Source of the DNA: an uncultured cyanobacterium
GTDB lineage: Bacteria > Cyanobacteriota > Cyanobacteriia > CACIAM-69d
Length of the DNA: 64,000 bases
Direction of reading: 5' to 3'
Assembly (NCBI GenBank): GCA_937883785.1
Contig: CALGDE010000167.1
Span: forward strand, 1-64,000
Shown here: in pieces, positions 1 through 8,836 of the stretch
Layout: each line of letters starts with the position of its first letter
Position numbering within the stretch: position 1 is the stretch's first letter
Made by a program: the position numbers and the translations under genes
Notes under the pieces: generated by a model
Database searches by the model: none
Told to the model about the DNA's origin: nothing
Seen by the model: the letters and a program-made list of their open reading frames with translations, nothing else

Positions 1-205
1 GGTGGTGTGCCGTTCAGCGCTTTACTAATATAGGCACACTCCATTACCTTGTCAATACTTTTTTGGGGAAAGTTTCGCAAGGGGCGGGGTACATACTGGA
101 AACGACAGACCGTAAGGGGGGTGGGCTGAAATTCGGAAAGTTAAGCGAATTTATATATGTATACTTTTGCCTGTTGTACGGTTTCATTCTTCGAGGCGGG
201 CAAGC

Positions 206-1159
206 ATGGCTATTTCGATTTCTTCGCCACGTGTAATTATTCATGGCGGAGCTGGTGGGTCTTTGCGTAGTAAGGGGGGGATTGAGGCGGTTCGCTCAAT
301 TCTTCAAGGGATCGTGACGCAGGTGTATGGGTGTGTTGTGGGCGGAGGTAACGCTTCGGAGGCAGTAGTTTTAGGGTGTCGATTGCTGGAGGATGAGCCT
401 CGGTTTAATGCGGGGACGGGGTCGGTGTTGCAGTCCGACGGGCAGGTGCGGATGAGTGCGGCGCTGATGGATGGGGGGGCATTGCGGTTTAGTGGCTTGA
501 TTAATACGTCGGGGTTGAAGAATCCTATCGAGGTGGCGCAGTTTTTGCAGGGGGAGCGCGATCGCGTCTTGTCTGATATAGGGGCGGCAGCGTTGTTGCG
601 AGAGCTTCAGGTGCCGGTGTTTAATCCGCTGACGGATTTGCGATTGAGGGAATGGATGGAGGAGCGTAGGGGGGGATTCGAGCGGACAATGGCCTCTACG
701 TTGGCAGAGCCGAGCGATGGTGAAGCGGGGCGAGGGACTATTGGGGTTGTGGTTTTAGATGGGCAGGGAAATATTGCTGCCGGTACGTCCACAGGCGGTA
801 AAGGGTTTGAAAGGGTTGGGCGAGTTAGTGATTCAGCAATGCCTGCGGGAAATTACGCCAATGGTTTTGCGGGGGTGAGCTGCACGGGAATTGGCGAGGA
901 TATTATTGATGAGTGTTTGGCGGCGAAGATTGTGATCCGTACAACGGATGGGATGTCTTTACGGAAGGCTTTTGATAAGTCCATTGGTGAGTCTACGAAT
1001 AATGGGCGGGATTTGGGGGCTATTGGGCTGGATCAGTCTGGGGCGATCGCTTGGGGAAAGACAAGCGAAGTCCTCGTGGCGGCTTACCACAACGGTGAGA
1101 AAATTGGCGACACTCTCGAACTAGGAGAGGGAATGCAGGTGGGCAGCTGTGGAGGTTAA
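206..1159 (+). CDS. Isoaspartyl peptidase / L-asparaginase (Ntn-hydrolase)
   Basis: About 317 aa. Plant-type (T2) asparaginases cleave isoaspartyl dipeptides and asparagine, and mature by autocleavage before a catalytic Thr. Seen here: the N-terminal IIHGGAGG motif, and a GTIGVV motif whose Thr (about residue 178) would become the N-terminal nucleophile of the beta subunit, followed by GTSTGG. The ATG at 206 is chosen because GAGG lies 9 nt upstream; an in-frame TTG at 167 would add 13 residues with no homology look. The gene faces the RTX gene tail to tail, and bases 1-205 hold nothing I recognise. Family assignment is firm; the preferred substrate is inferred. Confidence 0.9.
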   Translation: MAISISSPRVIIHGGAGGSLRSKGGIEAVRSILQGIVTQVYGCVVGGGNASEAVVLGCRLLEDEPRFNAGTGSVLQSDGQVRMSAALMDGGALRFSGLINTSGLKNPIEVAQFLQGERDRVLSDIGAAALLRELQVPVFNPLTDLRLREWMEERRGGFERTMASTLAEPSDGEAGRGTIGVVVLDGQGNIAAGTSTGGKGFERVGRVSDSAMPAGNYANGFAGVSCTGIGEDIIDECLAAKIVIRTTDGMSLRKAFDKSIGESTNNGRDLGAIGLDQSGAIAWGKTSEVLVAAYHNGEKIGDTLELGEGMQVGSCGG

Positions 1160-1182
1160 TAACGAAAACGTGGCGAGGTACC

Positions 1183-1869
1183 TTATCCAGCGGCTACGTA
1201 GCGATTTAGGGTAAAGTGCTCTACCCGCCCGTTGGGAATGACGGCGAGGGTTTGTCCACTGGCGAGCTGAAGCATCACGCTGGGGGGAGCGCTGGGGGGT
1301 GGAGTCCCTTCCGGCAACCCCTCTGGCGGAATTTCCGGGACGGGCATAGGGACAGCGCGGATTTGATCGGGGGTTAATCCGAATGCTAAGCCGATGCGGT
1401 CCACATTAAAATTCCAGTCGGTGATTAGGTCGCCGGCGGTGTCGTCTAGACGCAGCACAAATACATCAGCACCTTCTCCTCCCGTAAGGGTGTCGGTGCC
1501 CAGGTCGCCCCAAAGGGTGTCGTTGCCTTGACCGCCGATCACTACGTCCTGAGCCTTGCCGCCGTGGATCAGGTCGGAGCCGTCGCTGCCAAGAATTAGG
1601 TCGTTGCCACGATTGCCGAACAGCACGTCATTATCTGCACCGCCATCTAAGGTATCCCAGTTACGTCCGCCAGTAATAACGTCGGGACCGTCGCCGCCGT
1701 TGAGAATGTCGTCGCCTCGGTTGCCACTGATGGTGTCTGCTCCTTGGGAGCCGGTAATAATGTCGTTGCCATCTAGGGCACGCACGCCGTCGGGGGATAT
1801 GGTAATTAAACCAGGAGTAATTTCAAAGGTGTCGTCTTGGTTGGTGAGGTCGAAAAAGGCGTTTGTCAT
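1183..1869 (-). CDS. RTX-type calcium-binding repeat protein
   Basis: About 228 aa from ATG 1869 (TTG at 1914 would give 243 aa). The middle is a run of hemolysin-type nonapeptides of the GGxGxDxLx kind, for example GNRGDDILN, GGADNDVLF and GGQGNDTLW, which form a Ca2+-binding parallel beta-roll. A cap-like segment (DVFVLRLDDTAGDLITDW) follows, then a Pro-rich stretch and a beta-rich tail. There is no N-terminal signal peptide, as usual for type I secreted RTX proteins. No HlyB/HlyD exporter genes lie nearby. It is probably a surface or secreted structural protein; no catalytic domain is visible. Confidence 0.85.
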   Translation of the reverse strand: MTNAFFDLTNQDDTFEITPGLITISPDGVRALDGNDIITGSQGADTISGNRGDDILNGGDGPDVITGGRNWDTLDGGADNDVLFGNRGNDLILGSDGSDLIHGGKAQDVVIGGQGNDTLWGDLGTDTLTGGEGADVFVLRLDDTAGDLITDWNFNVDRIGLAFGLTPDQIRAVPMPVPEIPPEGLPEGTPPPSAPPSVMLQLASGQTLAVIPNGRVEHFTLNRYVAAG

Positions 1870-1970
1870 GGAGGGGGTGGCTGTGACCTGCGGCGCGGTT
1901 TTACGTTGTTTCAACGGTAGCCTAACTTTTTGCGATCGCCGAAAATCCCCCCCTGACCATAATTAGTTTG

Positions 1971-2579
1971 CTAGGCGTTGCTGGTGGCGATCACCTGACC
2001 CAGCCCCGCCCGCAAGGTTTCCACCCGCTGGCGATTGAGCCCCAAATCTGACTGCCCCAACCGGGAAGCGGAACGTACGTGAATCAGGTTTTCTTCACGA
2101 CTCAGGGCAAACTCCACATCGTCCACATAGCCCATTAGGGAAGTTTGGAATTCGGCGTAAAGGTAATCTGCCTCTTCGGTGATTACGGTGGCTCCCTCTT
2201 GGGCTTTGACCACAGTTACCAATGCGGCAAAGGCTTCATCGGCAGATCCGGTGAAGCTCAGGGGGGCAATGGCGTGTTCGGTATCGGTGATGTTGGTTTG
2301 GCTGTTGACGCAGTTGGGGCTATTGGGACAGGGTTGCAGCGTGCCATCGGTGCTGCCTAGGTTATCCGGGCGATTTCCAGCAAATAGTCCGCCGAAAATT
2401 GACCCTAGTAAAAGTCCTGATGAGGGCCCTATAAAGTCGTGGCTGCTGGGGGTAGCTTCGGTGCTAGGGGTGGCGATCGCCGGAGGTGAAAATACTAAGC
2501 CAAAACAAAGAACTCCAACGATTAACAGTGCGCTGCCAAAACGCAAAACGTCTTTAAAACCCGCAATTACATTAGCCAT
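1971..2579 (-). CDS. DUF1499 domain protein with N-terminal membrane anchor
   Basis: 202 aa. A hydrophobic segment near residues 12-36 looks like a signal anchor, followed by a Ser/Thr/Pro-rich linker. The C-terminal domain has the DUF1499 pattern: CPNSPNCVNSQ near the start, then DEAFAALVTVVKAQ, and the ending HVRSASRLGQSDLGLNRQR. The biochemical role of DUF1499 is unknown; it is common in cyanobacteria and plastids. The ATG at 2579 is the only convincing start. The gene is divergent from the hydrolase at 2657 with a 77-bp gap, so both promoters must lie there or further upstream. Confidence 0.85.
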   Translation of the reverse strand: MANVIAGFKDVLRFGSALLIVGVLCFGLVFSPPAIATPSTEATPSSHDFIGPSSGLLLGSIFGGLFAGNRPDNLGSTDGTLQPCPNSPNCVNSQTNITDTEHAIAPLSFTGSADEAFAALVTVVKAQEGATVITEEADYLYAEFQTSLMGYVDDVEFALSREENLIHVRSASRLGQSDLGLNRQRVETLRAGLGQVIATSNA

Positions 2580-2656
2580 TGCTCAATACCCACCTATTAA
2601 CTTAAAGAACAGAGCAAAAAAACAGCGCAAAAATACCGTTGAAGGAATCATACATC

Positions 2657-3568
2657 GTGCCCAGTGTTAAGAAACCTGCTGTTCCTCCGACACCTGAACC
2701 AGCGGCGCACCCACTGTATTCGCCACGGGGTGCCAAGCTTGCCACAAGAGTTTGGAGCAACCACACCAACGGCGACAGTCCACGGGGCATTTGCCTGATC
2801 GTTCCTGGGGGAGGCTGGCACTCTGGCTACTTTGAGCCCCTCGCTTTTTTTCTAGCTCAGAAGGGCTTCGTTTGCTCCAGCTTCGATCCGGTGGGGATGG
2901 GCTATTCTGAGCCCGAACCTGATGCTCCTGAAGGGTGTGTGCATATTGACAAGTTCGATAACTTTGTGGAGGACTTGTTTGCGGCAGTGGCTTGGACCAA
3001 AGAGCAGCTTCAATGGGCGGCAGACGTGCCCTTTTTCCTGATCGGTGAATCGTTTGGTGGTTTTCAGGTACTGGCGGCGGGGCTCGCGAAAGAGAGGGCA
3101 AAGGCCAATGGGGTGAAACTAGCTGGAATTATCACCACGGGGGCAGCCCTCAAAATCAATCCGGCTACGTTGCCTCCCAGGCCAGCCCTCAAGATTTTGG
3201 GCTTTTTATCTCGCTACTACCCCAAGGTAAAAATGCCAGCGGCGGACTTTTCATCCACTTTTGACGAAGCATTTGGCAACAAGGAATGGGCTAAAGTTGC
3301 CCGTCGCGACCTGGGGGTGCAGGTTTCTCCTCGCCCGACGATGGCTGGGGCGATCGCCACCGTGGCAACCAGAGAGAAAATTGCGAAAAATGCTGAAGAC
3401 TTTAAATTACCGTTGCTAGCCATTCACGCCATTCAAGATTGCCGCACAACGTGTGACGCGATGCAGAGGTTTGTGGAGCGATCAGGGTCGTTGGCGGAGG
3501 GATTTTGGATCGAGGGCACCACAGGGCATCAACTGTTGCAGGACCGAGAAGAGGTCACCGTCGAGTGA
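2657..3568 (+). CDS. Alpha/beta hydrolase
   Basis: About 303 aa. Signs of the fold are an oxyanion-loop-like VPGGGWHSGY, the nucleophile elbow GESFGG (Ser nucleophile), a late acidic position in AIHAIQDCRTTCD, and a C-terminal His in TTGHQLL. It resembles the monoacylglycerol-lipase/lysophospholipase-like group, but the substrate is unknown. The GTG at 2657 is preferred over TTG 2639 because GAAGGA sits 10 nt upstream. No signal peptide is visible, so it is probably cytoplasmic. The hairpin at 3639-3679 can end its transcript. Confidence 0.8.
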   Translation: MPSVKKPAVPPTPEPAAHPLYSPRGAKLATRVWSNHTNGDSPRGICLIVPGGGWHSGYFEPLAFFLAQKGFVCSSFDPVGMGYSEPEPDAPEGCVHIDKFDNFVEDLFAAVAWTKEQLQWAADVPFFLIGESFGGFQVLAAGLAKERAKANGVKLAGIITTGAALKINPATLPPRPALKILGFLSRYYPKVKMPAADFSSTFDEAFGNKEWAKVARRDLGVQVSPRPTMAGAIATVATREKIAKNAEDFKLPLLAIHAIQDCRTTCDAMQRFVERSGSLAEGFWIEGTTGHQLLQDREEVTVE

Positions 3569-3638
3569 TGGAAAAATAGGTAGTTGGTTGCTTGAAAGAA
3601 CTTGAGCTGTGGGTGTTCTCAGTCCGCACACCAAAGAC

Positions 3639-3679
3639 AAAAGCACCTGTAGAGCTTTTGCTAGCTTACAGATGCTTTT
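3639..3679. terminator. Bidirectional intrinsic terminator between hydrolase and helicase
   Basis: The arms AAAAGCACCTGTAGAGC and GCTTACAGATGCTTTT are nearly perfect inverted repeats around an 8-base loop. On the minus strand the stem is followed by TTTTGTCTTT, so it fits the end of the helicase gene. It also lies 70 bp after the hydrolase stop. Confidence 0.75.
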
Positions 3680-3719
3680 GCCGTTTATTTAAGGCTTTGG
3701 CTGAGTTAACAGCAGTCTT

Positions 3720-5171
3720 TTAGCGGCGATCGCCCGAAGACGCCAACCGAGGACGAGGACGAGGCGTATTGCGAGGACCACGAGACCGTCCCCCACCGCC
3801 GCGATAGCCGCCAGAGCGACGCTTGTTAGGCTTACGAGGGGCCGGATGATCGTCAATGTAATGGCTTTGGGATTGCCACTTAGGACACTCATTGTCATAA
3901 ACCATTTGCAACGCCGCCGCTGCCACAGCCCGTAGATCGTAGTCCTCACTCATTTGAGCAACCAGAGGCAAGAAAGAGGCCACTCGCTCGCCAGCCAGAG
4001 CATCTCCCACCGTTACCTTCAGCTTTTCAATGCGGTAAGCTTCTACTTCCGCCCGCTTCGGCAAATCTTTGACCTCTACGGTTTGGCGGGTATGGCGTTC
4101 CAGGTGACGCAACCGGTAGCGCTCCATATTGTGCAGTATCGTGATCGCTTTACCGGTACGTCCCGCACGCCCGGTGCGTCCAATGCGGTGAATGTAATTT
4201 TCCAGGTTGTCCGGCAAATCGTAGTTAATAACGTGGGTCAAATGATCCACATCAATACCTCGTGCCGCAATATCCGTCGCCACCACCCAGCGCAAATTCC
4301 CACGCCGGAAACGGCTCAGCAGCCGCTCTCGCTGGGCTTGGTTTAGGTTGCCATGATACTCATCGACGCTAAAACCAGCAGCCTGTAGCTGCATCGTCAT
4401 GTCAGTGGCTGCCTGCTTGGTGCGGACAAAAATAATGGCGGATTCAGGATCTTCCAGCTCCAAAATTGGCTGGAGGGACTGCAGCTTAGAACAGCCTCGA
4501 GGCAGGATATAAGCCACTTGAGCAATGCGTGAAGGAGTCTTTTCCGCCTGCTTAACGGTTACCGTTACCGGATTATTGAGGAAACGAGCCACCAGCTTGC
4601 GAATTTGTGAGCTCATGGTTGCCGAGAAAAAGGTGTTCTGGCGGCTATCAGGTAAGGCGGAAAAAATCCGCTCCACATCCTGGATAAAGCCCATGTTCAA
4701 CATCTCGTCAGCTTCATCAAGCACTGACCAGATAACTTGATCCAGCTTTAGTTCTCGGCGCTCAATCAGGTCGATAACGCGACCGGGAGTGCCGACCACA
4801 ATTTGAGTGCCTCGACGTAGCCGTTGGATTTGGCGATCAATGGACTGTCCTCCGTAAACGGAAGTGACCCACAGGCGGCTGGGACCAATAAAGGTTTCCA
4901 CAGCCTTTGATACCTGCATTGCCAACTCGCGGGTTGGGGTCAAAATAATTGCTTGGACAGCCTTAAGGTTAGGATCCACACGCTCAAGCATGGGCAGAGA
5001 AAACGCTGCGGTTTTTCCTGTACCGGTTTGAGCTTGTCCGACGACGTCACGCCCCTCTAACAACGGAGGGATCGCTTGGACTTGGATAGGTGTCGGAGTC
5101 TCGAACCCAATGCTCTGTAAATGTTTAACGCGTTCTTCCGAAAGACCAATGTTATCGAAGGAAAGGGTCAT
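3720..5171 (-). CDS. crhR: DEAD-box ATP-dependent RNA helicase (CrhR type)
   Basis: 483 aa. It unwinds RNA duplexes using ATP; the Synechocystis homologue CrhR is redox- and cold-regulated and autoregulatory. All helicase motifs are seen in order: the Q motif (PTPIQ), AQTGTGKT (Walker A), PTRELA, GTPGR, DEAD, SAT, IIFVRTKQ, TDIAARGID and HRIGRTGR. After residue 430 the tail is basic and Gly/Arg-rich (RSGGYRGGGGRSRG), an RGG-like RNA-binding tail. The upstream region to 5644 is about 470 bp with an AAACGC repeat array (minus strand), consistent with a long regulated leader. The symbol rests on overall resemblance; deaD is an alternative name. Confidence 0.92.
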   Translation of the reverse strand: MTLSFDNIGLSEERVKHLQSIGFETPTPIQVQAIPPLLEGRDVVGQAQTGTGKTAAFSLPMLERVDPNLKAVQAIILTPTRELAMQVSKAVETFIGPSRLWVTSVYGGQSIDRQIQRLRRGTQIVVGTPGRVIDLIERRELKLDQVIWSVLDEADEMLNMGFIQDVERIFSALPDSRQNTFFSATMSSQIRKLVARFLNNPVTVTVKQAEKTPSRIAQVAYILPRGCSKLQSLQPILELEDPESAIIFVRTKQAATDMTMQLQAAGFSVDEYHGNLNQAQRERLLSRFRRGNLRWVVATDIAARGIDVDHLTHVINYDLPDNLENYIHRIGRTGRAGRTGKAITILHNMERYRLRHLERHTRQTVEVKDLPKRAEVEAYRIEKLKVTVGDALAGERVASFLPLVAQMSEDYDLRAVAAAALQMVYDNECPKWQSQSHYIDDHPAPRKPNKRRSGGYRGGGGRSRGPRNTPRPRPRLASSGDRR

Positions 5172-5291
5172 GCTTTCTTTATTATTTCAGGGTGGTTAAC
5201 AAACCCAAGACCGCTGAGTTTATCCCCTCCTTCAATCGCTAGGTCGTCGCCGTCGTTGGTGGTCTCGATACAAGCGAGCTAACCAGCTTCT

Positions 5292-5348
5292 GCGTTTTTA
5301 TTACGCGTTTGCATCCGCGTTTACTTTCGCGTTTTTACCGTTGCGTTT
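5292..5348 (-). repeat. Five AAACGC direct repeats in helicase leader
   Basis: On the plus strand GCGTTT occurs at 5292, 5305, 5317, 5329 and 5343, spaced 12-14 bp. On the helicase strand this reads as five AAACGC motifs 121-177 nt before the start codon. It may be a binding array for a repressor or RNA-binding protein, or a slippage product like others in this window. Confidence 0.6.
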
Positions 5349-5519
5349 GTATAGCGCCCGTAAAAAAAAGGTTGGGACCGTGCCGTCTGACTAACCCAGT
5401 ACCGTTTCCGGTGTATCGTCGTTAGTCGGCTTCAGTCGGCAATTTTGGGTAAGCAAGCTCAGGTCGCATTTCGCGCCTGCAATACTCGCCAACACTTAAG
5501 ATAACTTAAAAGACGTTTA

Positions 5520-5630
5520 ATGATCGTAAATTTTTTGATCGCGTTTATTCTTATTGTGCTAAAAGGTGATGCGATTATTGCGATCGCCCTTAGCCGTTAC
5601 CTTAATAACCGTCGCTCCAAAGGGGATTAG
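5520..5630 (+). CDS. Candidate 36-aa membrane peptide (uncertain)
   Basis: This ATG-to-TAG frame encodes a short peptide with one hydrophobic span (IVNFLIAFILIVL, then a second hydrophobic stretch) and a basic end (NNRRSKGD). It vaguely resembles the Psb30/Ycf12 pattern (hydrophobic span, Gly, Ile-rich, Arg), but the conserved Gly-Pro is Gly-Asp here. No Shine-Dalgarno sequence is visible, and part of the frame is a HIP1 site, which reads as hydrophobic residues by chance. It is the only plausible content of 5172-5644 apart from the helicase leader. Confidence 0.2.
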   Translation: MIVNFLIAFILIVLKGDAIIAIALSRYLNNRRSKGD

Positions 5631-5644
5631 GAGGGGCGCTGGCT

Positions 5645-5941
5645 CTAGCTCCAGTCCTCCGTATTTTGGTTACGACGGCGCACCGAGTACACATCTCCTC
5701 GGCTATGAATTTCGCGGGTTTTGACGAAAAGCTCCTGTTCGCTAAGATTCCACTGTTTAAGAATTTTGTCTAGATCAGCGCGGACTTGTCTAGCGCCAGG
5801 GAATCCATCGTAGCGAATGCGTAGTCGGGCCAGCTCGACGAGGTTGTAGTCGGTGGGCTCCCCTTGAATTAAGGATGCAACGATGTGTCCGTCGGGGCGT
5901 TCTTGGGGATGGGATTGATCTTTCTGTTCAGTGGTTGCCAT
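5645..5941 (-). CDS. DUF3288 family protein
   Basis: 98 aa, cytoplasmic and strongly charged. It matches the cyanobacterial DUF3288 pattern I recall: KDQSHPQERPD near the start, EPTDYNLVELARLRIRYDGFPGAR in the middle (positions about 28-51), and LDKILKQWNLSEQELFVKTREIH at the end. Function is unknown. It lies 52 bp downstream of nadK on the same strand and may be co-transcribed with it. Confidence 0.85.
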   Translation of the reverse strand: MATTEQKDQSHPQERPDGHIVASLIQGEPTDYNLVELARLRIRYDGFPGARQVRADLDKILKQWNLSEQELFVKTREIHSRGDVYSVRRRNQNTEDWS

Positions 5942-5993
5942 GGATTGTTAATACAGATGACTTCAAAAAATTGAGCTGTGAACGCTGAAACAC

Positions 5994-6944
5994 TTACTCG
6001 CCTATGGACTCAGAGATGAATTTGGGCTTGGCGATATGGGGTAGTCCCCAGCCCAGTTTTTCCCGTAGCAGTTTGAAAAACTCTGGGGATTGGAGACGGA
6101 TAAATTTACTTTGATAGGGCGATCGCTCCAGTCTGACGCGATCATCCGGGCTAACGTAACAGCCTGCGTTACCGTCCACTGTCATCACGATAGGGTTAGG
6201 GGTGGCAGAAAATATGGTGACGGGTTCGCTGTCAGAAAATACTAGGGCACGGGAAGCCAAGGAATGGGGGCAAATGGGAATTAGCTGAAGCACCGGTACG
6301 TCGGGAGTGACAACGGGGCCGCCAGCGGACAGGGCATAGGCGGTGGAGCCAGTAGGAGTGGCAAGGATAATTCCGTCGGCGGCGATATCCACGGCGGCAT
6401 GTTGACCAATTTCAATTTCAAAATGGCACATTCCTGTCAAAGGCTCCCGATGGAGCACCATTTCATTAAGGCATAGGGCTTCCCAAGTCACCTGGTCCTG
6501 CTTCCACACCTGCACCGTCACCATGGTGCGGGTTTCGATGGTGTATTTTCCGGCAAGTACTTGGGCGATCGCTCCCTCCAGTTCCGCTAAATATCCCTCC
6601 GTCAAAAAGCCCAAATGTCCCGTATTAACTGCCAGCACTGGCACATCGAGGGGAGCCACCTGACGCATTGCCGAGAGCACAGTGCCATCTCCCCCCAAAA
6701 CCACCACAAAATCTAAGGATTTATCAAATCCTTCAGGTACTAGCTTTTCAATGGATACAAAGCAACTAGGCTTATCAAATTCTGAGCATCCGAGAATGCC
6801 GCCCCATCCCGTCGCCATTTTCACCGCATGTCCCAGCGCCACTAACTGTGCCTCTAACCGCTGAGCCGTTTGGCCAGCAATGGGTTTGGCATCGTTGTAA
6901 ATCACTCCAATTTGCTGGGGTTGGGAGTGGGGCGCAGTCGGCAT
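5994..6944 (-). CDS. nadK: NAD(+) kinase
   Basis: 316 aa. It phosphorylates NAD to NADP in the cytoplasm, the source of NADP for photosynthesis. Diagnostic motifs are [13 protein letters not shown] (the GGDGT phosphate site), [11 protein letters not shown], the catalytic-loop region [10 protein letters not shown], and [21 protein letters not shown]. Length is typical of the long cyanobacterial form. Start ATG 6944. The 298-bp stretch 6945-7242 upstream holds the terminator of the petM-ycf39 unit, so nadK should have its own promoter there. DUF3288 follows 52 bp downstream. Confidence 0.93.
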   Translation of the reverse strand: MPTAPHSQPQQIGVIYNDAKPIAGQTAQRLEAQLVALGHAVKMATGWGGILGCSEFDKPSCFVSIEKLVPEGFDKSLDFVVVLGGDGTVLSAMRQVAPLDVPVLAVNTGHLGFLTEGYLAELEGAIAQVLAGKYTIETRTMVTVQVWKQDQVTWEALCLNEMVLHREPLTGMCHFEIEIGQHAAVDIAADGIILATPTGSTAYALSAGGPVVTPDVPVLQLIPICPHSLASRALVFSDSEPVTIFSATPNPIVMTVDGNAGCYVSPDDRVRLERSPYQSKFIRLQSPEFFKLLREKLGWGLPHIAKPKFISESIGE

Positions 6945-7023
6945 CTAAGTAAGAGAGAATCGACGGAAACGTGCTTGTTTGCAGAAAAGTGTCAGGGGAT
7001 CGTGGAAAGAATGGGAAAGACCA

Positions 7024-7046
7024 AAAAACACAGAATTGAATCTGTG
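7024..7046 (-). terminator. Intrinsic terminator of petM-ycf39
   Basis: On the minus strand a CACAGA/TCTGTG stem with a six-base loop is followed directly by TTTTTTGG. It lies about 200 nt after the ycf39 stop. The stem is short, so efficiency is uncertain. Confidence 0.55.
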
Positions 7047-7242
7047 GTTGACCGACCACTCCCAAGCTGTACTGACAGATCCGACTAAGCTCAAAACTTG
7101 AAACAACAAAAGCCTTGAAACAAGAAACTCGAGCTTTTCAAGCCTAATTCTTGTTTTTTCGATCATATTCAAGCTTCAAACCACCCAAAGCAGGGGTGCT
7201 TAGCGATAGTAGCCCACAGCGTACCTGCCGGGGCGTCGCTCC

Positions 7243-8223
7243 TTAAAACCGCAAGCTTTTTTTACGCTTATCTTGCTTAGCCTTAATGGTTTTTTCGTAA
7301 TCAATCTCCCGCAACTTCTTCATAATCCGGCTGAAATACTCATCCAGGTATGCCTCAATGGTGGTGATTTCTTCGGGATCAATGCCCAGCACCTTGTAGG
7401 TTTCGTCCATATCGGCAGAAAGCGGGGTGCCGCTGGCAAAAACTTCAGCGAAGGCGAGACGGTCAGCAATATTATTGGTCCACTTAAACCAGCGAGCAGT
7501 TTGTTGGACAAATTTCATAACGGCGATGGGGGTGCGGGTAACCCGGGCATCTCGCTTTGATAGACGCTCACACAAATTGATGATTTCGTCGGCACTCCAG
7601 GCGCGGGAGCCCACTACCGGTAGGGTTTTGCCAATAGAGTCGGGGCTGGTTAGGGACTTCACCGCAAATTTGGCGATGTCCTGGGTGTCCATATAGGCGA
7701 TCGGAGAGTTGCGCTCCGCCACCCATACGTTTTGGTTGTCTAGGACAGGAATGGCAAATTGTCCCACGAGTCCTTGAAGGAAACCGCAAGGGCGCAGGAT
7801 GGTGTAGTCCATTTCCATCTCCGCCAGGTACAGCTCCGTGCAGCGCTTAATATCCATCAAGGTGACGTGGGAGTATTTCTCGCAGTCGAGAATTGAGAAG
7901 AACACGTAGCGCTTAACTCCAGCGGCTTTTGCCGCTTGGATCAAGTTAACTTTCCCCTGCCAGTCCACTTCGCGAACCCCTAGGCTGTCGGTGGCGCGGG
8001 CAGTGGCAGCATCAATAATGGCATCGACAGGTTCGGCAAAGGCGGCGGGAATCGTATCGGGGCGGCAAATATCTGCCCCTACCAGCTCAGCTCCCCATTC
8101 CCGCAAGAAAGAAGCCCGACTGTAACTACGCACTAAACAACGAACTTCCAGTCCCTCATCAAGGGCACGACGGACCACTTGTCTGCCTAGGGTTCCTGTG
8201 CCGCCGACTACTAAGACTTTCAT
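7243..8223 (-). CDS. ycf39: Ycf39, NmrA-like PSII assembly factor
   Basis: 326 aa atypical short-chain dehydrogenase. The Rossmann motif VVGGTGTLGRQVVRRAL is at the N-terminus; VFFSILDCEKY and ILRPCGFLQGLV are typical of Ycf39/HCF244. The family acts with Hlip proteins in delivering chlorophyll to nascent D1 during PSII assembly at the thylakoid. The C-terminus is strongly basic (KAKQDKRKKSLRF). Start ATG 8223. petM lies upstream on the same strand (334-bp gap), a neighbourhood I recall from other cyanobacteria. Psb34 and Psb28, two other PSII assembly factors, also occur in this window but are not adjacent. Confidence 0.92.
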   Translation of the reverse strand: MKVLVVGGTGTLGRQVVRRALDEGLEVRCLVRSYSRASFLREWGAELVGADICRPDTIPAAFAEPVDAIIDAATARATDSLGVREVDWQGKVNLIQAAKAAGVKRYVFFSILDCEKYSHVTLMDIKRCTELYLAEMEMDYTILRPCGFLQGLVGQFAIPVLDNQNVWVAERNSPIAYMDTQDIAKFAVKSLTSPDSIGKTLPVVGSRAWSADEIINLCERLSKRDARVTRTPIAVMKFVQQTARWFKWTNNIADRLAFAEVFASGTPLSADMDETYKVLGIDPEEITTIEAYLDEYFSRIMKKLREIDYEKTIKAKQDKRKKSLRF

Positions 8224-8471
8224 GGGGGATTCGTTAACAATCGTAAACTTTCACTAAGATGCTATCAGAAACTGTTCCTTAACCTGCGCTTTAGTGGAGA
8301 TTCAGTGGATCGTCGTCCCGGGGGTGCCCCGTCCAGATGATGGTGAGCAGTATCCCTGTCCCAGGGATTGACTCAGTGGCGATCACAACACTGAAAGTGT
8401 CACAAAGTGGTTGAAATGAAGAAATTTTTCTAACTCTTGGTCTTTGAAGAGATTATACGGCGAATAGCAAA

Positions 8472-8497
8472 CAGCAGCGACCGGGCGATCACTGCTG
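8472..8497 (-). terminator. Hairpin between petM and ycf39
   Basis: On the minus strand CAGCAGTGA and TCGCTGCTG form a 9-bp stem (one G-U pair) around an 8-base loop, followed by TTTGCTATT. It could be a weak terminator or an mRNA 3'-end stabiliser giving more petM than ycf39 message. Confidence 0.45.
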
Positions 8498-8556
8498 AGA
8501 GAAAAATCGTCGGGGCAATACAAATCGCCCTCACTGAAAACGTTATTAGAGGGGCA

Positions 8557-8661
8557 CTACTCGCCACTGCCTTGCAGGCGAAGCAGCAAGAAGCCGCAGG
8601 ACAATCCAATTAGAACGACGGAAAAGCACAAAAGGGCGGTACTAAAAATTTCGGCAGCCAT
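8557..8661 (-). CDS. petM: Cytochrome b6f complex subunit PetM
   Basis: 34 aa. Translating the minus strand from the ATG at 8661 gives an N-terminal MAAEIFSTAL, a single transmembrane span, then GFLLLRLQGSGE and a TAG stop. The GFLLLxxQG ending and single helix are the hallmarks of PetM (subunit VII), a small peripheral helix of the b6f complex in the thylakoid membrane. An AAGAGA element lies upstream of the ATG. The following gene on the strand is ycf39, supporting the call. The gene is short enough to be missed by automatic ORF callers. Confidence 0.85.
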   Translation of the reverse strand: MAAEIFSTALLCFSVVLIGLSCGFLLLRLQGSGE

Positions 8662-8836
8662 GGGATTTCTCTTAAAGTCGGGTTGTTTACAATGATTGAG
8701 CCATCGACGTAATCTCTACAGACTTTGGCGGTGGCCCAACACTTTGCCGCTATTTTACCAAGGGAGCCCTTGAGAGGCGGAGATGGGGGCGGGCTTGGTA
8801 ACGGAAGTTAAATAAAGTATTGAGGTAAGTAAACAT

